Assembly: GCF_017163755.1 (NCBI RefSeq)
Contig: NZ_JAFIWC010000009.1
Location: 1 to 64,000, forward strand
Source: Xanthomonas sp.
GTDB taxonomy: Bacteria; Pseudomonadota; Gammaproteobacteria; Xanthomonadales; Xanthomonadaceae
Length of the DNA stretch: 64,000 bases
Reading direction: 5' to 3'
How positions within the stretch are numbered: position 1 is the stretch's first letter; the number at the start of each line of letters is the position of its first letter. Positions 27,459-36,516 of this stretch are shown here, piece after piece. The position numbers and the translations under genes were made by a program. The notes beneath the pieces are model-generated. The model was not told the origin of the DNA. It did no database searches and saw only the letters and a list, made by a program, of their open reading frames with translations.

Positions 27459-28436
27459 ATGAGCCAATCGCCATTGCCGTCGCCGCGTCATGCCAGGCAA
27501 GCCCTGCGGTGGATCCTCCGCCAGGGTTCGGGCGAATTCACCGAGCGCGACCGGCTGAAGCTGTCCGCATGGCTGGAGGCGGACCGGCGCCACCGCATCG
27601 CCTACGAGCAGCAGCAGGTCTTCTGGCGAACGGTGGACCAGGCGCGGCCGATGGTGTTGGCGGCGTTGCCGGACCTGGCCGAGCAGGCCGCCGCGCCTGC
27701 TGCATGTCGCCCGCGCCGCCGCCGCTGGCCTGCACCGGCGCTGGCGGTGGCGGCCGCGCTCGTGCTGGCGGTCCTGCTCGCGCCATATGGATGGCTGGTC
27801 GTACGCAGCGACCTGCGCGCCACGGCACAGCCGCAGACATTCGTCCTGGAAGACGGAAGCGAGGTCGCCCTGGATGCCGATAGCGCCATCGCCCTGCAGT
27901 TCACCGGGGACCGGCGCCAGGTCCGATTGCTGCGCGGTCGGGCGTGGTTCCAGGTCGCGCACGAGGCGCGTCCTTTCCGGGTGTCCGCGCTGGGAGGCGA
28001 GGTCCGCGATATCGGGACGGCTTTCACGGTGGCGCTGGATGCCGACCAGGTGACGACTTCCGTCAGCGAGGGACGGGTGGCGGTGGCCGCCATCGCGGGC
28101 GGCAGCGAAGTGCAACTGCGCCAGGGCCAGCAGCTCCGGTACCGGAAGGGCGGCCCGTGGCTGTCGTCGCCGCAACCGGTCGCGATGGCCGATGTCGCGC
28201 CGTGGCGGCAAGGCGAGATCCTGCTCGACGCCGTGCCGGCCAAGGAAGCGATCGCCCGCATCGCCCGCTATCGGCCAGGGCCGGTCTGGGTCCTTGGCGG
28301 ACCCGGCGAACCCATCACCGCGACGTTCCATACCCGCACCGCGGACGAAGCCATCGGTGCGGTGGCCGACCAAGCCGGCATGGCGGTACGCGCACTGCCG
28401 GGCGGTGCGTTGTTGCTGACGCCGCGACGGCGCTAG
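27459..28436 (+). CDS. FecR-family anti-sigma regulator
   Basis: A 325-residue protein. The N-terminal cytoplasmic domain (DUF4880-like) reads ALRWILRQGSGEFTERDRLKLSAWLEADRRHRIAYEQQQVFWR. One membrane segment follows near residue 90 (PALAVAAALVLAVLLAPYGW), then the periplasmic FecR domain: LEDGSEVALDADSAIALQF, RLLRGRAWFQVAHEARPFRVSALGGEVRDIGTAFTVALD, SVSEGRVAV. It transmits the signal from the N-terminal domain of the outer-membrane receptor encoded downstream to the sigma factor encoded upstream. ATG at 27459. Confidence 0.9.
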   Translation: MSQSPLPSPRHARQALRWILRQGSGEFTERDRLKLSAWLEADRRHRIAYEQQQVFWRTVDQARPMVLAALPDLAEQAAAPAACRPRRRRWPAPALAVAAALVLAVLLAPYGWLVVRSDLRATAQPQTFVLEDGSEVALDADSAIALQFTGDRRQVRLLRGRAWFQVAHEARPFRVSALGGEVRDIGTAFTVALDADQVTTSVSEGRVAVAAIAGGSEVQLRQGQQLRYRKGGPWLSSPQPVAMADVAPWRQGEILLDAVPAKEAIARIARYRPGPVWVLGGPGEPITATFHTRTADEAIGAVADQAGMAVRALPGGALLLTPRRR

Positions 28437-28581
28437 CGACGTTGCAGCCGCTGCGTCCTTGATCCGGGCAGCCATGCGCGCCGGCGCCTCGGCTCAAGAA
28501 GTTGGCTTAAAGATGAACCTGGAATAAACAATCCTGGCCCGATCCGGCGCCAGGCAGCCGGGTCCGTGCATTCGGTGTGGA

Positions 28582-28600
28582 CAAGAATCAATCGCATTTG
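28582..28600. promoter_or_regulatory. Candidate Fur box before the TonB receptor
   Basis: On the reverse strand this reads CAAATGCGATTGATTCTTG, similar to Fur sites of gamma-proteobacteria (AAATG-GA-TGATT-TT pattern) but with several mismatches from the 19-base consensus. It lies about 105 bases upstream of the receptor start. Confidence 0.35.
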
Positions 28601-28705
28601 TCTTTAGGGGAGTAGCCAGAGAAAACGCCGTTTCCTCAAGCCAGCCGTCACGCCGCTACCGCAGGTCCCGCAGCGCGGCGCCATCCACTTGAGGAATCCG
28701 AGTTC

Positions 28706-31700
28706 ATGCAGCCTGCTTCGCCTGCGTCCGTTGGGCGCGCTTCCGCGCCAGCCACCCTCGCGCTGTGCATCGCCTGCGCGCTGTCGCCGGTCATGTTCGT
28801 CCCCGCTGTCCTTGCCCAGCCGACGCAGGCCGACGTCCGCCGTTACGACATCCCCGATCAGTCGTTGCTGACTGCCGTGCGCGAATACGGGCGGATCTCG
28901 GGCGTGCAGGTGGTGTTCCAGACCCGCATCGCCACCGATCTGCGCGGCAATGCGGTGAGAGGGGAGTTGGACGCGGAAGAAGCCTTGCGTCGCTTGCTCG
29001 CGGGAACGGGCCTGGCGGCCCGGCGCATCGGCAACGGCACGGTGGCGCTGGAGGCGACGCAGCCCGTGGCGGCGCAAGGCGACGTACTGAGCACCGATGC
29101 CTTGAGCGTGTCCGGCGACCGGGGCCGCGGAGGCGGCGCGGCGCGCGACCAGCGCGGCTACGACGACGTCTACGATCTGGACGTCTCCACGTCCTACATC
29201 GGCCGCGCCGAGGTCGAGCGCTACAAGGGCAAGACGCCCTCGGACCTGGTCAACGGGGTGCCCGGCGTGTTCAGCGGCGACGCCCGCAACAGCGGCGCGC
29301 TGGACTTGAACATCCGCGGCATCCAGGGCCGCGGCAGGGTGCCGGTGCTCATCGACGGCACCGAGCAGGCGCTGACGGTGTGGCGCGGCTACAACGGCGC
29401 CACCAACCGCAACTACATCGACCCGTTCCTGATCGGCGGCATCCAGATCGTCAAGGGGCCGGCGATGGTGCGCAACGTCAGCACCGGCGTCGGCGGCGCG
29501 ATGGTGGTCAAGACGCTGGACGTGGACGACATCGTGTCCGAAGGCACGGGCTTCGGCGGCGAATTCAGGGTCGAAGGCAGCAGCAACGCGGTCGCCCCGC
29601 GCCTGCCGACCCTGCACACCGGCGAGGACTATCGCACGGTGGACGGCTATCCGCAGAATTCCGGCATCACGCCCAACGACGACTTGACCCTGCGCGTCGC
29701 GCCCAGGACCGGGGGCGGGGGCTACGACGTCTTCGGCGGCGAGGACTACGCCTACCGGCTGGCGCTGGGCTGGAAGTCCGAGCGCGTGGACCTGCTCGGC
29801 GCCTACGCCTATCGCGAACGCGGCAACTACTACGCCGGCAAGCGCAATGCCGGCTACTACTCGCACGAGCAGGCCAGCTGGTCCGACGACGTCATCTCCT
29901 GGCTGGCCACGCGCCTGCCGCCCGGCAACGAGATGACCAACACTTCCAGCCAGATGGAGTCATGGCTGTTCAAGGCGACGTGGCGGCCGACCGACGACCA
30001 GCAACTGGAACTGGGCTATCGCGACAGCCTTTCGCACTACGGCGAGATCATGCCCTCGCGGCTGTTCGCGTCGTCCGCGCCCGGTTCGGTGCAATGGCCG
30101 TTGAGCCGGGTCGACGCCCAGGCCTGGAACCTGGAATACAAATGGCAACCGGAAGACAGCCGCTGGATCGACCTGTACGCCAACCTGTGGCGTACCGACA
30201 CGCTGAGCGACACCTACAGTGCCGGCGGTTTCCCCAACTACGCCGCCGGCGCCGACAGCGGCGATGTCGTCCTGCGCAACACCGCCATCGCCAACGCCAC
30301 CAACGCCCGCAACGGCGTCACGCTCAGCAACAAGATCCGCTTCACCGATGCGTTGGACCTCACCCTCGGCGGCGACTTCCAGCACGAGAAGCTGCGCTCG
30401 GGCGACGTGGTGTCGCCGAACGACGGCTGGCGCAGCTACCCGCGCGCCGGCCGCCGCGAGGAGTGGAACGCCAGCTTCAACTTCGACTGGCGGCCGCTCG
30501 ACTGGCTGCAGCTCAGCGCCGGCATGCGCTACGTGGACTATTGGGCCTACGACGACTACGTGGCGGCCAATCCTGGCAGGTTCGGCAACAGCGCGACGGT
30601 CAGCCGGGAAGCATCGTACTGGACCGAACGGACCGAGTTCGACCAGGCCGAATACGATGCGATCGCCCAGGCGGTGGCCGAGGCCGAGGCGAACCGGGCC
30701 GAGTACGAGAGCCAGGGGATCGACCTGGATGCGCTGATCAGGGAGGCATGGGATGCCCTCCAGGTCAGGACGGTGCGCGAAACCCATCATCTGCCCTGGG
30801 CGCCGGATGCGGACGGCAAGTACGCCGCCGCCACCAACCCATGCCTCAACGGCCAGTTCCTGCAGGATGCGCAGCAACACCTGCAGGGCGGCGCCACGCT
30901 CGCCTCCATCAACGGCGAGGACGACGCCACCTACTGCCGCACCAGCCCGATAAACGAGTACGTCGCCGCGGTCGCCGAGAAGAAACGCGGCCATCGCTGG
31001 GTGCCGGCGTTCTCGGCCACGGTCGTCTTCAGCGACTACGACCGCGCCTACTTCCGCTACACCGAAGCGGTGCGCTATCCGAGCCTGTTCGAAAGCACCA
31101 TCGGCTTCTCGGCCAACGTCAATCCGTTCCGCAGCCTGAAGCCCGAACATGCCTACAACTGGGAGCTGGCCTACATCCACGACTTCAGCCACCTGCTGTC
31201 GGCGGAGGGGCGCGCCGACGTCAAGCTGGCCTACTACTCCAACAAGACCCGCAACGTCATCGAGCGCGACAACCGCCTGAGCTTCGGCAACATCGACAAG
31301 CAGACCATCCGCGGCGTCGAACTGACCGGGCGCTACGACGGCGGCCGCTTCTTCACCGACCTGGGCATGAACTACATGCTGGAGAACGAGGTCTGCGATG
31401 CGAGCCACGCGCTGCTGACCAGCATTCCCAACGGGGAGAACGTCGATGCCCAAGGCAATGCCTCCGACGTCTTCCTGCCCGGCTGCGTCAAGTACGGCTT
31501 CCTGCAGGGCTACCTGCTGACCCAGGCCACGCCGGAGTTCTCGGCCAACTGGTCGCTGGGCGGGCGTTTGCTCGACAAGCGCCTGGAGCTCGGTGGCCGG
31601 GTCACCTACTACAGCCGGTACAAGAACGCGGACCTGGACTTCTACCGCGCCAATGTCATCGACAACGGCGGCGGGTTCCTCGCCACGTCGAACTACCCGT

Positions 31701-31879
31701 ACTCCTGGGGCGAGACCCTGCTGTTCGATGCCTACGCCAGCTACCGGATACGCGAGGACCTGGTCGCCGAACTGTCGGCCACCAACCTGACCGACCAGTA
31801 CTACATCGATCCGGCCACCCGCGGCCTGGTCGCCGCGCCGGGGCGCACGCTGAAGCTCAGCCTGACCGCGAGGTTCTGA
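28706..31879 (+). CDS. TonB-dependent receptor with STN signalling domain (hemophilin/haem receptor, HphR-like)
   Basis: A 1057-residue outer-membrane receptor. After a signal peptide ending near VLAQP, residues about 45-110 form the STN domain (RRYDIPDQSLLTAVREYGRISGVQVVFQTRIATDLRG...LLAGTGLAARRIGNGTVALE) that contacts FecR. The plug follows (GRAEVERYKGKTPSDLVNGVPGVFSGDARNSGALDLNIRGIQGRGRVPVLIDGTEQALTVWRGYNG), then a 22-strand barrel ending in the canonical Phe (LKLSLTARF). A long extracellular loop with two Cys (TNPCLNGQF, DDATYCRTS) and another Cys pair near residues 900-930 are seen. The STN domain, sigma/anti-sigma genes, and downstream hemophilin, Slam and haem oxygenase genes point to haem uptake. 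Confidence 0.88.
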   Translation: MQPASPASVGRASAPATLALCIACALSPVMFVPAVLAQPTQADVRRYDIPDQSLLTAVREYGRISGVQVVFQTRIATDLRGNAVRGELDAEEALRRLLAGTGLAARRIGNGTVALEATQPVAAQGDVLSTDALSVSGDRGRGGGAARDQRGYDDVYDLDVSTSYIGRAEVERYKGKTPSDLVNGVPGVFSGDARNSGALDLNIRGIQGRGRVPVLIDGTEQALTVWRGYNGATNRNYIDPFLIGGIQIVKGPAMVRNVSTGVGGAMVVKTLDVDDIVSEGTGFGGEFRVEGSSNAVAPRLPTLHTGEDYRTVDGYPQNSGITPNDDLTLRVAPRTGGGGYDVFGGEDYAYRLALGWKSERVDLLGAYAYRERGNYYAGKRNAGYYSHEQASWSDDVISWLATRLPPGNEMTNTSSQMESWLFKATWRPTDDQQLELGYRDSLSHYGEIMPSRLFASSAPGSVQWPLSRVDAQAWNLEYKWQPEDSRWIDLYANLWRTDTLSDTYSAGGFPNYAAGADSGDVVLRNTAIANATNARNGVTLSNKIRFTDALDLTLGGDFQHEKLRSGDVVSPNDGWRSYPRAGRREEWNASFNFDWRPLDWLQLSAGMRYVDYWAYDDYVAANPGRFGNSATVSREASYWTERTEFDQAEYDAIAQAVAEAEANRAEYESQGIDLDALIREAWDALQVRTVRETHHLPWAPDADGKYAAATNPCLNGQFLQDAQQHLQGGATLASINGEDDATYCRTSPINEYVAAVAEKKRGHRWVPAFSATVVFSDYDRAYFRYTEAVRYPSLFESTIGFSANVNPFRSLKPEHAYNWELAYIHDFSHLLSAEGRADVKLAYYSNKTRNVIERDNRLSFGNIDKQTIRGVELTGRYDGGRFFTDLGMNYMLENEVCDASHALLTSIPNGENVDAQGNASDVFLPGCVKYGFLQGYLLTQATPEFSANWSLGGRLLDKRLELGGRVTYYSRYKNADLDFYRANVIDNGGGFLATSNYPYSWGETLLFDAYASYRIREDLVAELSATNLTDQYYIDPATRGLVAAPGRTLKLSLTARF

Positions 31880-31963
31880 GCGCCTCTTCCGAATCATGGA
31901 GCGATCGCTTTTCGGACAGGACGTCCTTCTTCCGTTGCATCCACCCATCCAATGAGGTCACTC

Positions 31964-32743
31964 ATGAAAACGCAAAGCAAACTCTCCGCGCTCGCCCTGG
32001 CATTGGCGGCCATGACCGTTGCCGGCCTGGCCCAGGCCCAGTCGGCCGAAGCGCCGTTCTTCGGCGGCACCAGCGATGCCGCCCGGGTCGGCGTGGGCAA
32101 GTCCGATGTCTCGGCCGGCACCGTGCATACGCCGGGCCTGGCCGGCATTTCCGTGCAGGCCAGCGGCATCACGCTGCAGGTGGACTTCCGCGGCCTGTCG
32201 CAGTATTCGGGCCCGGGCCCGATCTACCAGTTGAACATGCCCGCCGACCCGGACCACCCGGGCAACCTGGGCGTGTTCACCTTCGCCCGTGCCGGCAGCG
32301 GCGACGTATGGTTCGGCGAGTGGTCCGCCAACGGCAATGTCGGCGCCGGCGACCACACCGTCTACTACGTCGGCGACACCACCGGCACCACCGTGCCGAC
32401 CAGCGGCACGGCCAGCTACGCCGTCACCGGCATCAACAATTCCGGCAGCGGCAGCGTGCTGAGCGGCAACTTCACCGCCAACTTCTCGACCAACCGGTTG
32501 AGCGGCAGCCTGACCCGCAGCGGCTCCAGCACGGTCAACACGCTAGCGTTGGGCAGCAGCACGCTGGTCAACTACGTGACCATCAATCCGTCCACCGCCA
32601 CCTTCAGCGGCGCGGCGCGGGCGGATGCGACCGCGGGCACCGTCGAGGGCCGCTTCTACGGCGCCAACGCGGCGGCGCTGGCCGGCATGGCCACCTTCGC
32701 CGACAGGTCGAAGAACGTGGCCTTCGGCGGCGGCAAGCTCTGA
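31964..32743 (+). CDS. Secreted hemophilin-like protein (Slam substrate)
   Basis: A 259-residue exported protein: signal peptide MKTQSKLSALALALAAMTVAGLAQAQ, then SAEAPFFGGTSDAARVGVGKSDVSAG. The C-terminal half is a Gly/Ser/Thr-rich small beta-barrel (TGINNSGSGSVLSGNFTANFSTNRLSGSLT...ATFSGAARADATAGTVEGRFYGANAAALAGMATF), the TbpB-B/handle-like barrel recognised by Slam translocons. There is no lipobox Cys, so it should be a soluble haemophore like HphA/hemophilin rather than a lipoprotein. GAGG lies six bases before the ATG at 31964, which is why I chose it over the in-frame ATG four codons earlier. It lies directly between the receptor and Slam genes, as in known hemophilin loci. Confidence 0.78.
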   Translation: MKTQSKLSALALALAAMTVAGLAQAQSAEAPFFGGTSDAARVGVGKSDVSAGTVHTPGLAGISVQASGITLQVDFRGLSQYSGPGPIYQLNMPADPDHPGNLGVFTFARAGSGDVWFGEWSANGNVGAGDHTVYYVGDTTGTTVPTSGTASYAVTGINNSGSGSVLSGNFTANFSTNRLSGSLTRSGSSTVNTLALGSSTLVNYVTINPSTATFSGAARADATAGTVEGRFYGANAAALAGMATFADRSKNVAFGGGKL

Positions 32744-32851
32744 GCCGTGCCGGCGTCCTGCCGCTCGGCGGCATGGGCGCGCCACGTTGATTGAGGAAGG
32801 CAAGGACCAGCCGGCTGCCAGTCCTTGCCACACTTTTCGGTACTCCAGACG

Positions 32852-34348
32852 ATGTCATTTGCTTTCCCCGCCCTGCGCCGCCACCGGTATCGGGTCGCGT
32901 CGTTCCTCTCCCTCCTGCTGGGCAGCCTGCCGCTGCATGCGCAGCAGCAGGAGGACATTCGCCGCATCCTCGACCAGCGCACAGAGCGCCAGGGCGCCGA
33001 GCGCGAGCGCGAACTGCTCAAGGACGAACTGGACGACGCCCGCCCCACGATCGTCGTGGACGGACAGAGCCACACCGTCGGGCACAACGCCAGCGATGTG
33101 GGGCGCGCGCTGTACCTGTCGCTGCAGAACAGGCAATGGACGGCAGCGGACCGCTTCCTGGACGAATACCTGGCGCTGCCGGATCGCGATCCGATGCTGG
33201 TGCACTACGCGCAGGGCATGCTGGCGCGGCTGCGCGGGCGCCATGCCGACGCCGCGCGCGAATTCCGCGCGCTGCTGGCGCTGCAGCCGGATTTCCTGCT
33301 GGGGCGGCTGGAACTGGCGCGGACGCTGTTCGAGGACCAGCAGGATCGCGAAGCCGCAGAACTGTTCGAGGCCATTGCCGCCTCCATCGATACCGCCGAT
33401 CCCAAGACCGAGGGCGTGCGCACGTCCATCGCGACCTTCCGCCAGGCGCTGGAGAACCGGCGCGCCTGGAACGGGACGTTCGCGCTGGGGCCGGCGTGGA
33501 GCGACAACGTCAACCGGACCTCGGCCAGCCGCACCTGCCTGCTCTACTACGAAGACATCTGCTTCTTCGACCGCAAGACGCCGGACGCCATCGTCTCGAC
33601 CGGCATCGACTACGACGCCAGCCTCGACCGGCGCCTGGCACTGCGAGGCCATCACGGCCTCTACCTGCGCTCGTTGCTGTTCGGCCAGAGCTACCGCGAC
33701 CACAGCGCCTACAACGAGCTGACCTCGACCACGCAGGCCGGCTACAGTTTCCGCAGCGGACGCCACGGCATCGCGCTCGCGCCCTCGTTCGACTACTACC
33801 TGCTCGGCAATTCCGCGCTGTACGGCGCGTGGGGCGTGCACGGCGAGTGGAACTACACCTTGTCGCCCTCCTCGATGCTGAAGCTGGAAGGCGACTGGAA
33901 GGACCTGCGCTACCGCCAGGCGCTGTATGCGGACAACTACGACGGCGTGTCCCGCTCGATCTTCGCCACCTACTTCCGCAGCCTGGGGCCGCGGCTTTCC
34001 GTGTTCGGCGGCGCCGATTTGCTGGACAGCGACGCGCCGACGGAGGTCAACGCGTACCGGCAGAAGGGCCTGCGCCTGGGCGCATCGCTGCAATGGCCCG
34101 ACGGCTTCAGCAGCACGGTGTTCGCCGCCTGGCGCCGGCGCGACTACGGGGCCTACAACGCGCTGCTGGAAGCGCGGCGCGAGGACGACGAGCGCAGTCT
34201 CACCCTCGTGGTGAAGGCCGCGCGCTGGACCGTCGCCGGATTCACGCCCCTGCTGACCCTGCGCCGCAACACGGTCAAGAGCAACGTCGGTTGGCTGTAC
34301 TCCTACGACAAGAACGTCGCCAACCTGAAACTGGAGCGCACGTTCTGA
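32852..34348 (+). CDS. Slam-type outer-membrane translocon (DUF560, type XI secretion)
   Basis: A 498-residue protein: signal peptide (RVASFLSLLLGSLPLHAQQ), an N-terminal TPR-like periplasmic domain (residues about 80-190: ALYLSLQNRQWTAADRFLDEYLALPDRDPMLVHYAQGMLARLRGRHADAAREFRALLALQPDFLLGRLELARTLFEDQQDREA), then a beta-barrel of about fourteen strands ending GWLYSYDKNVANLKLERTF with terminal Phe. This layout is that of surface lipoprotein assembly modulators, which move substrates with a small C-terminal barrel across the outer membrane. It should export the hemophilin-like protein encoded just upstream. ATG at 32852 is chosen to start the signal peptide. Confidence 0.85.
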   Translation: MSFAFPALRRHRYRVASFLSLLLGSLPLHAQQQEDIRRILDQRTERQGAERERELLKDELDDARPTIVVDGQSHTVGHNASDVGRALYLSLQNRQWTAADRFLDEYLALPDRDPMLVHYAQGMLARLRGRHADAAREFRALLALQPDFLLGRLELARTLFEDQQDREAAELFEAIAASIDTADPKTEGVRTSIATFRQALENRRAWNGTFALGPAWSDNVNRTSASRTCLLYYEDICFFDRKTPDAIVSTGIDYDASLDRRLALRGHHGLYLRSLLFGQSYRDHSAYNELTSTTQAGYSFRSGRHGIALAPSFDYYLLGNSALYGAWGVHGEWNYTLSPSSMLKLEGDWKDLRYRQALYADNYDGVSRSIFATYFRSLGPRLSVFGGADLLDSDAPTEVNAYRQKGLRLGASLQWPDGFSSTVFAAWRRRDYGAYNALLEARREDDERSLTLVVKAARWTVAGFTPLLTLRRNTVKSNVGWLYSYDKNVANLKLERTF

Positions 34349-34426
34349 CCGGCCATGAATGTTTCCTGCGAGCCGCACGCCGATTCCAACGTTCTTCCCT
34401 TTCCCGTCTTTCCGCGAGCCGTTGCC

Positions 34427-35020
34427 ATGAACGAAACCATCGCTGACTCCGCCACCACCCGCAGCCAGCGCCTGAAGGCGGCCACCCAGGCCGTGCACGA
34501 GCGCCTGGACCGGACCATCATGGCCGGCGACATCTTCGCCAGCCGCGAGCGGTTCGCGAAGTTCGTGCGCGTGCAGTACCGCTTCCATCGCGACGTCGAC
34601 CCGCTGTACCGGCACGCCGCGCTGGCTGCGCTGGTTCCGCAGCTGGCCGAGCGCCGCCGGCTGCTCAAGATCGCCAACGACCTGGGCGATCTGGGCCAGC
34701 CGCTGCCGCCGCACGCGCCGGACAGGCTCGGCCTGGACACGCCGTTGGCCACGGCGCTGGGCTGGCTGTATGTGGCCGAGGGGTCCAACCTCGGCGGCAC
34801 GATCCTGTACAAGCTCGCCTGCCAGAAGCTGGGGCTGTGCGACGGCCTGGGCGCCCGCCACCTGGCCGGGCATCCGGACGGGGTGGCGCGGCACTGGCGC
34901 GCGTTCACCGCGGCGCTGGACGGCGTGCCGCTGTCGGCAGCGCAGGAGGACCAGCTCGTGAAGGGGGCGGAGGATGCGTTCGGCGCCGTGCACGGCTACG
35001 TCCGCGAGGAAATCGCATGA
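34427..35020 (+). CDS. Haem oxygenase (HemO/PigA type)
   Basis: A 197-residue all-helical protein with the proximal haem-ligand His in RLKAATQAVHERLDRTIM (about residue 24), and the distal-helix Gly motif in ALGWLYVAEGSNLGGTILYKL (about residue 120). Length and motifs match bacterial biliverdin-forming haem oxygenases. It opens imported haem to release iron in the cytoplasm, completing the pathway of the receptor, hemophilin and TonB proteins encoded around it. An in-frame ATG at 34355 would add 24 residues; the shorter start fits the family. Confidence 0.88.
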   Translation: MNETIADSATTRSQRLKAATQAVHERLDRTIMAGDIFASRERFAKFVRVQYRFHRDVDPLYRHAALAALVPQLAERRRLLKIANDLGDLGQPLPPHAPDRLGLDTPLATALGWLYVAEGSNLGGTILYKLACQKLGLCDGLGARHLAGHPDGVARHWRAFTAALDGVPLSAAQEDQLVKGAEDAFGAVHGYVREEIA

Positions 35021-35085
35021 GCCGCGCGCATGCCGCGGCGGGTCCGTGCGGCGTGCCGACAGGCCTGGAGCGCGAGGGCGCGTGA
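35017..35085 (+). CDS. Bridging 22-codon ORF between haem oxygenase and DUF454 gene
   Basis: ATGA overlaps the haem-oxygenase stop, and TGATG overlaps the next gene's start, so a ribosome could pass straight through. The 22 residues (MSRAHAAAGPCGVPTGLERE...) are not recognised. It may exist only to couple translation of the two neighbours. Confidence 0.35.
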   Translation: MSRAHAAAGPCGVPTGLEREGA

Positions 35086-35465
35086 TGCGCTGGCTGTGGT
35101 TCGGCCTCGGCTGGTCGATGGTGGCGCTGGGGATCATCGGCGCGTTGCTGCCGGTGATGCCGACCACGATCTTCCTGATCCTGGCGGCGGCGTGCTTCGC
35201 CCGCTCCTCGCCGCGCTTGGAAGCCTGGCTGTTGGACCATCCCAGGTACGGGCAGCCGCTGCGGCTATGGCGCGAGCAGGGGGCGATCAGCCGCAAGGGC
35301 AAGGCCTTTGCCGCCGCCGGCATGGCCCTGGGCTATGCGCTGTTCTTCTGCGGCGCGCATCCGGGCTGGAAACCGGCGCTGGGCGTGGGCCTGTGCTTGG
35401 CCGCCAGCGCCGGCTACGTGGTGTCGCGGCCGGCGCCGCGCCTGGATGCCGGGCGGCCGCGATGA
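35085..35465 (+). CDS. DUF454 (YbaN-like) inner-membrane protein
   Basis: A 126-residue protein with three to four hydrophobic segments: LWFGLGWSMVALGIIGALLPVMPTTIFLILAAACFARSSPRLEAWLLDHPRYGQPLRLWREQGAIS is the standard opening of the DUF454 family, including the LPxxPTTxFLLLAAxCFARSSPR stretch. Function is unknown. DUF454 genes often sit beside haem-uptake or haem-oxygenase genes, as here, so a part in haem or iron handling is inferred. The stop overlaps the next start (ATGA). Confidence 0.85.
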   Translation: MRWLWFGLGWSMVALGIIGALLPVMPTTIFLILAAACFARSSPRLEAWLLDHPRYGQPLRLWREQGAISRKGKAFAAAGMALGYALFFCGAHPGWKPALGVGLCLAASAGYVVSRPAPRLDAGRPR

Positions 35466-35812
35466 GCAGCGCCGCGCCGCAACGCCCGCCGTACGGCCAA
35501 CCGCCACGCGTGTCTTGTCCGGCCCTGTTGCGCGGCGCCGGATTGCGGGTGACGTCGGCGCGCCTGGCGGTCATGCGCCTGGCACCGGACGTGTACCGGG
35601 CCCACGGCCGCCTGAGCGCGCGCGCCATGCACGAGGCGGCGAGCCGCCACGGCTACGCGATATCGCTGTCGGCCTGCTACCACGCGCTGTCCGCCCTGGC
35701 ACGGGCCAGGCTGCTGCCATGCGCTCCACTGTCGCCTCGGCCCGTTGCCGATGCGTTTGTTCCCGTTCCCCGCCCTCTGGACGACCATGCCGACCCCACG
35801 CCTTCCTCCTGA
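35462..35812 (+). CDS. Fur-like DNA-binding domain protein, short
   Basis: A 116-residue protein with a Fur-type winged-helix domain: ALLRGAGLRVTSARLAVMRLAPDVYRAHGRLSARAMHEAASRHGYAISLSACYHALSALARARLLP, matching helix 2 to the recognition helix (SxxTVYRxLxxL becomes SLSACYHALSAL). Fur proteins are about 140-150 residues and have a C-terminal dimerisation domain with His and Cys metal ligands; here the tail is about 35 Pro-rich residues with no such sites. It is thus a Fur relative that should not sense metal in the usual way. It is embedded between DUF454 and ExbB in the haem operon and may regulate it. Confidence 0.7.
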   Translation: MSSAAPQRPPYGQPPRVSCPALLRGAGLRVTSARLAVMRLAPDVYRAHGRLSARAMHEAASRHGYAISLSACYHALSALARARLLPCAPLSPRPVADAFVPVPRPLDDHADPTPSS

Positions 35813-36503
35813 CCTGAGCCCCTGGCAAATGTTCCTGCACGCCGACTGGATCGTGCAGGCGGTGATGATCGGCCTGGCGGCCGCGTCGATCGCCACCTGG
35901 ACGGTGCTGCTCGCCAAGACCTGGGAACTGCGCAAGACGGGCGCCACCCTGCGCGCCGCCCAGGCCGCGCTGCTGCACAGCCGGCAGCTGGCCGACGCCA
36001 TCGCTGGACCGCACCTGGGCCACGGCATCCCGCGCGCCCTGATCGAGGCGGCGCAGCTCGAGCTGCAGCAGTCGGCGGGGCTGCACGACAAGGCCGGCAT
36101 CAAGGAGCGCCTGGCCTCGCGCCTGGAGCGGATCGAACTGGCCTGCGCGCGCCAGCTGCGCGTGGGCACCGGCCTGCTCGCCAGCATCGGTGCGGTCGCG
36201 CCGTTCGTGGGCCTGTTCGGCACCGTGTGGGGCATCATGAACAGCTTCGTCGGCATCGCCCGTTCCAACACCACCAACCTGGCGGTGGTCGCCCCCGGCA
36301 TCGCCGAGGCGCTGCTGGCCACCGCGCTCGGCCTGGTCGCGGCGATCCCGGCGGTGGTGATCTACAACCACTTCACCCGGCAGCTGGGCGGCCTGCGCGG
36401 GGTGCTGGGCGATCTGTCGGCGAGCGTGCAGCAGATCGTCTCGCGCGACCTGGACCGGCGCGAAGCGTCCACGCCCGGCATCGCCGCCGTGGCCGCGCAC
36501 TGA
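35787..36503 (+). CDS. exbB: ExbB/TolQ-family proton channel protein
   Basis: A 238-residue protein with three membrane segments: ADWIVQAVMIGLAAASIATWTVLLAKTWEL, LLASIGAVAPFVGLFGTVWGIMNSFVGIA and EALLATALGLVAAIPAVVIYNHFTRQL, the latter two being the conserved MotA/TolQ/ExbB core with the Thr and Pro residues lining the channel. With ExbD and TonB it turns the proton gradient into force for the haem receptor. The start at 35787 (GGA five bases upstream) overlaps the Fur-like gene by 26 bases; an ATG at 35751 is the alternative. Confidence 0.92.
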   Translation: MPTPRLPPDLSPWQMFLHADWIVQAVMIGLAAASIATWTVLLAKTWELRKTGATLRAAQAALLHSRQLADAIAGPHLGHGIPRALIEAAQLELQQSAGLHDKAGIKERLASRLERIELACARQLRVGTGLLASIGAVAPFVGLFGTVWGIMNSFVGIARSNTTNLAVVAPGIAEALLATALGLVAAIPAVVIYNHFTRQLGGLRGVLGDLSASVQQIVSRDLDRREASTPGIAAVAAH

Positions 36504-36516
36504 AAGGATGGAGACT

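Noticed and set aside
28765-32790. Open frame of 1341 codons overlapping the TonB receptor and the hemophilin-like gene
   Set aside because: Same-strand shadow in another frame, Arg/Gly/Pro-rich, without any motif, while the receptor frame has clear domains.
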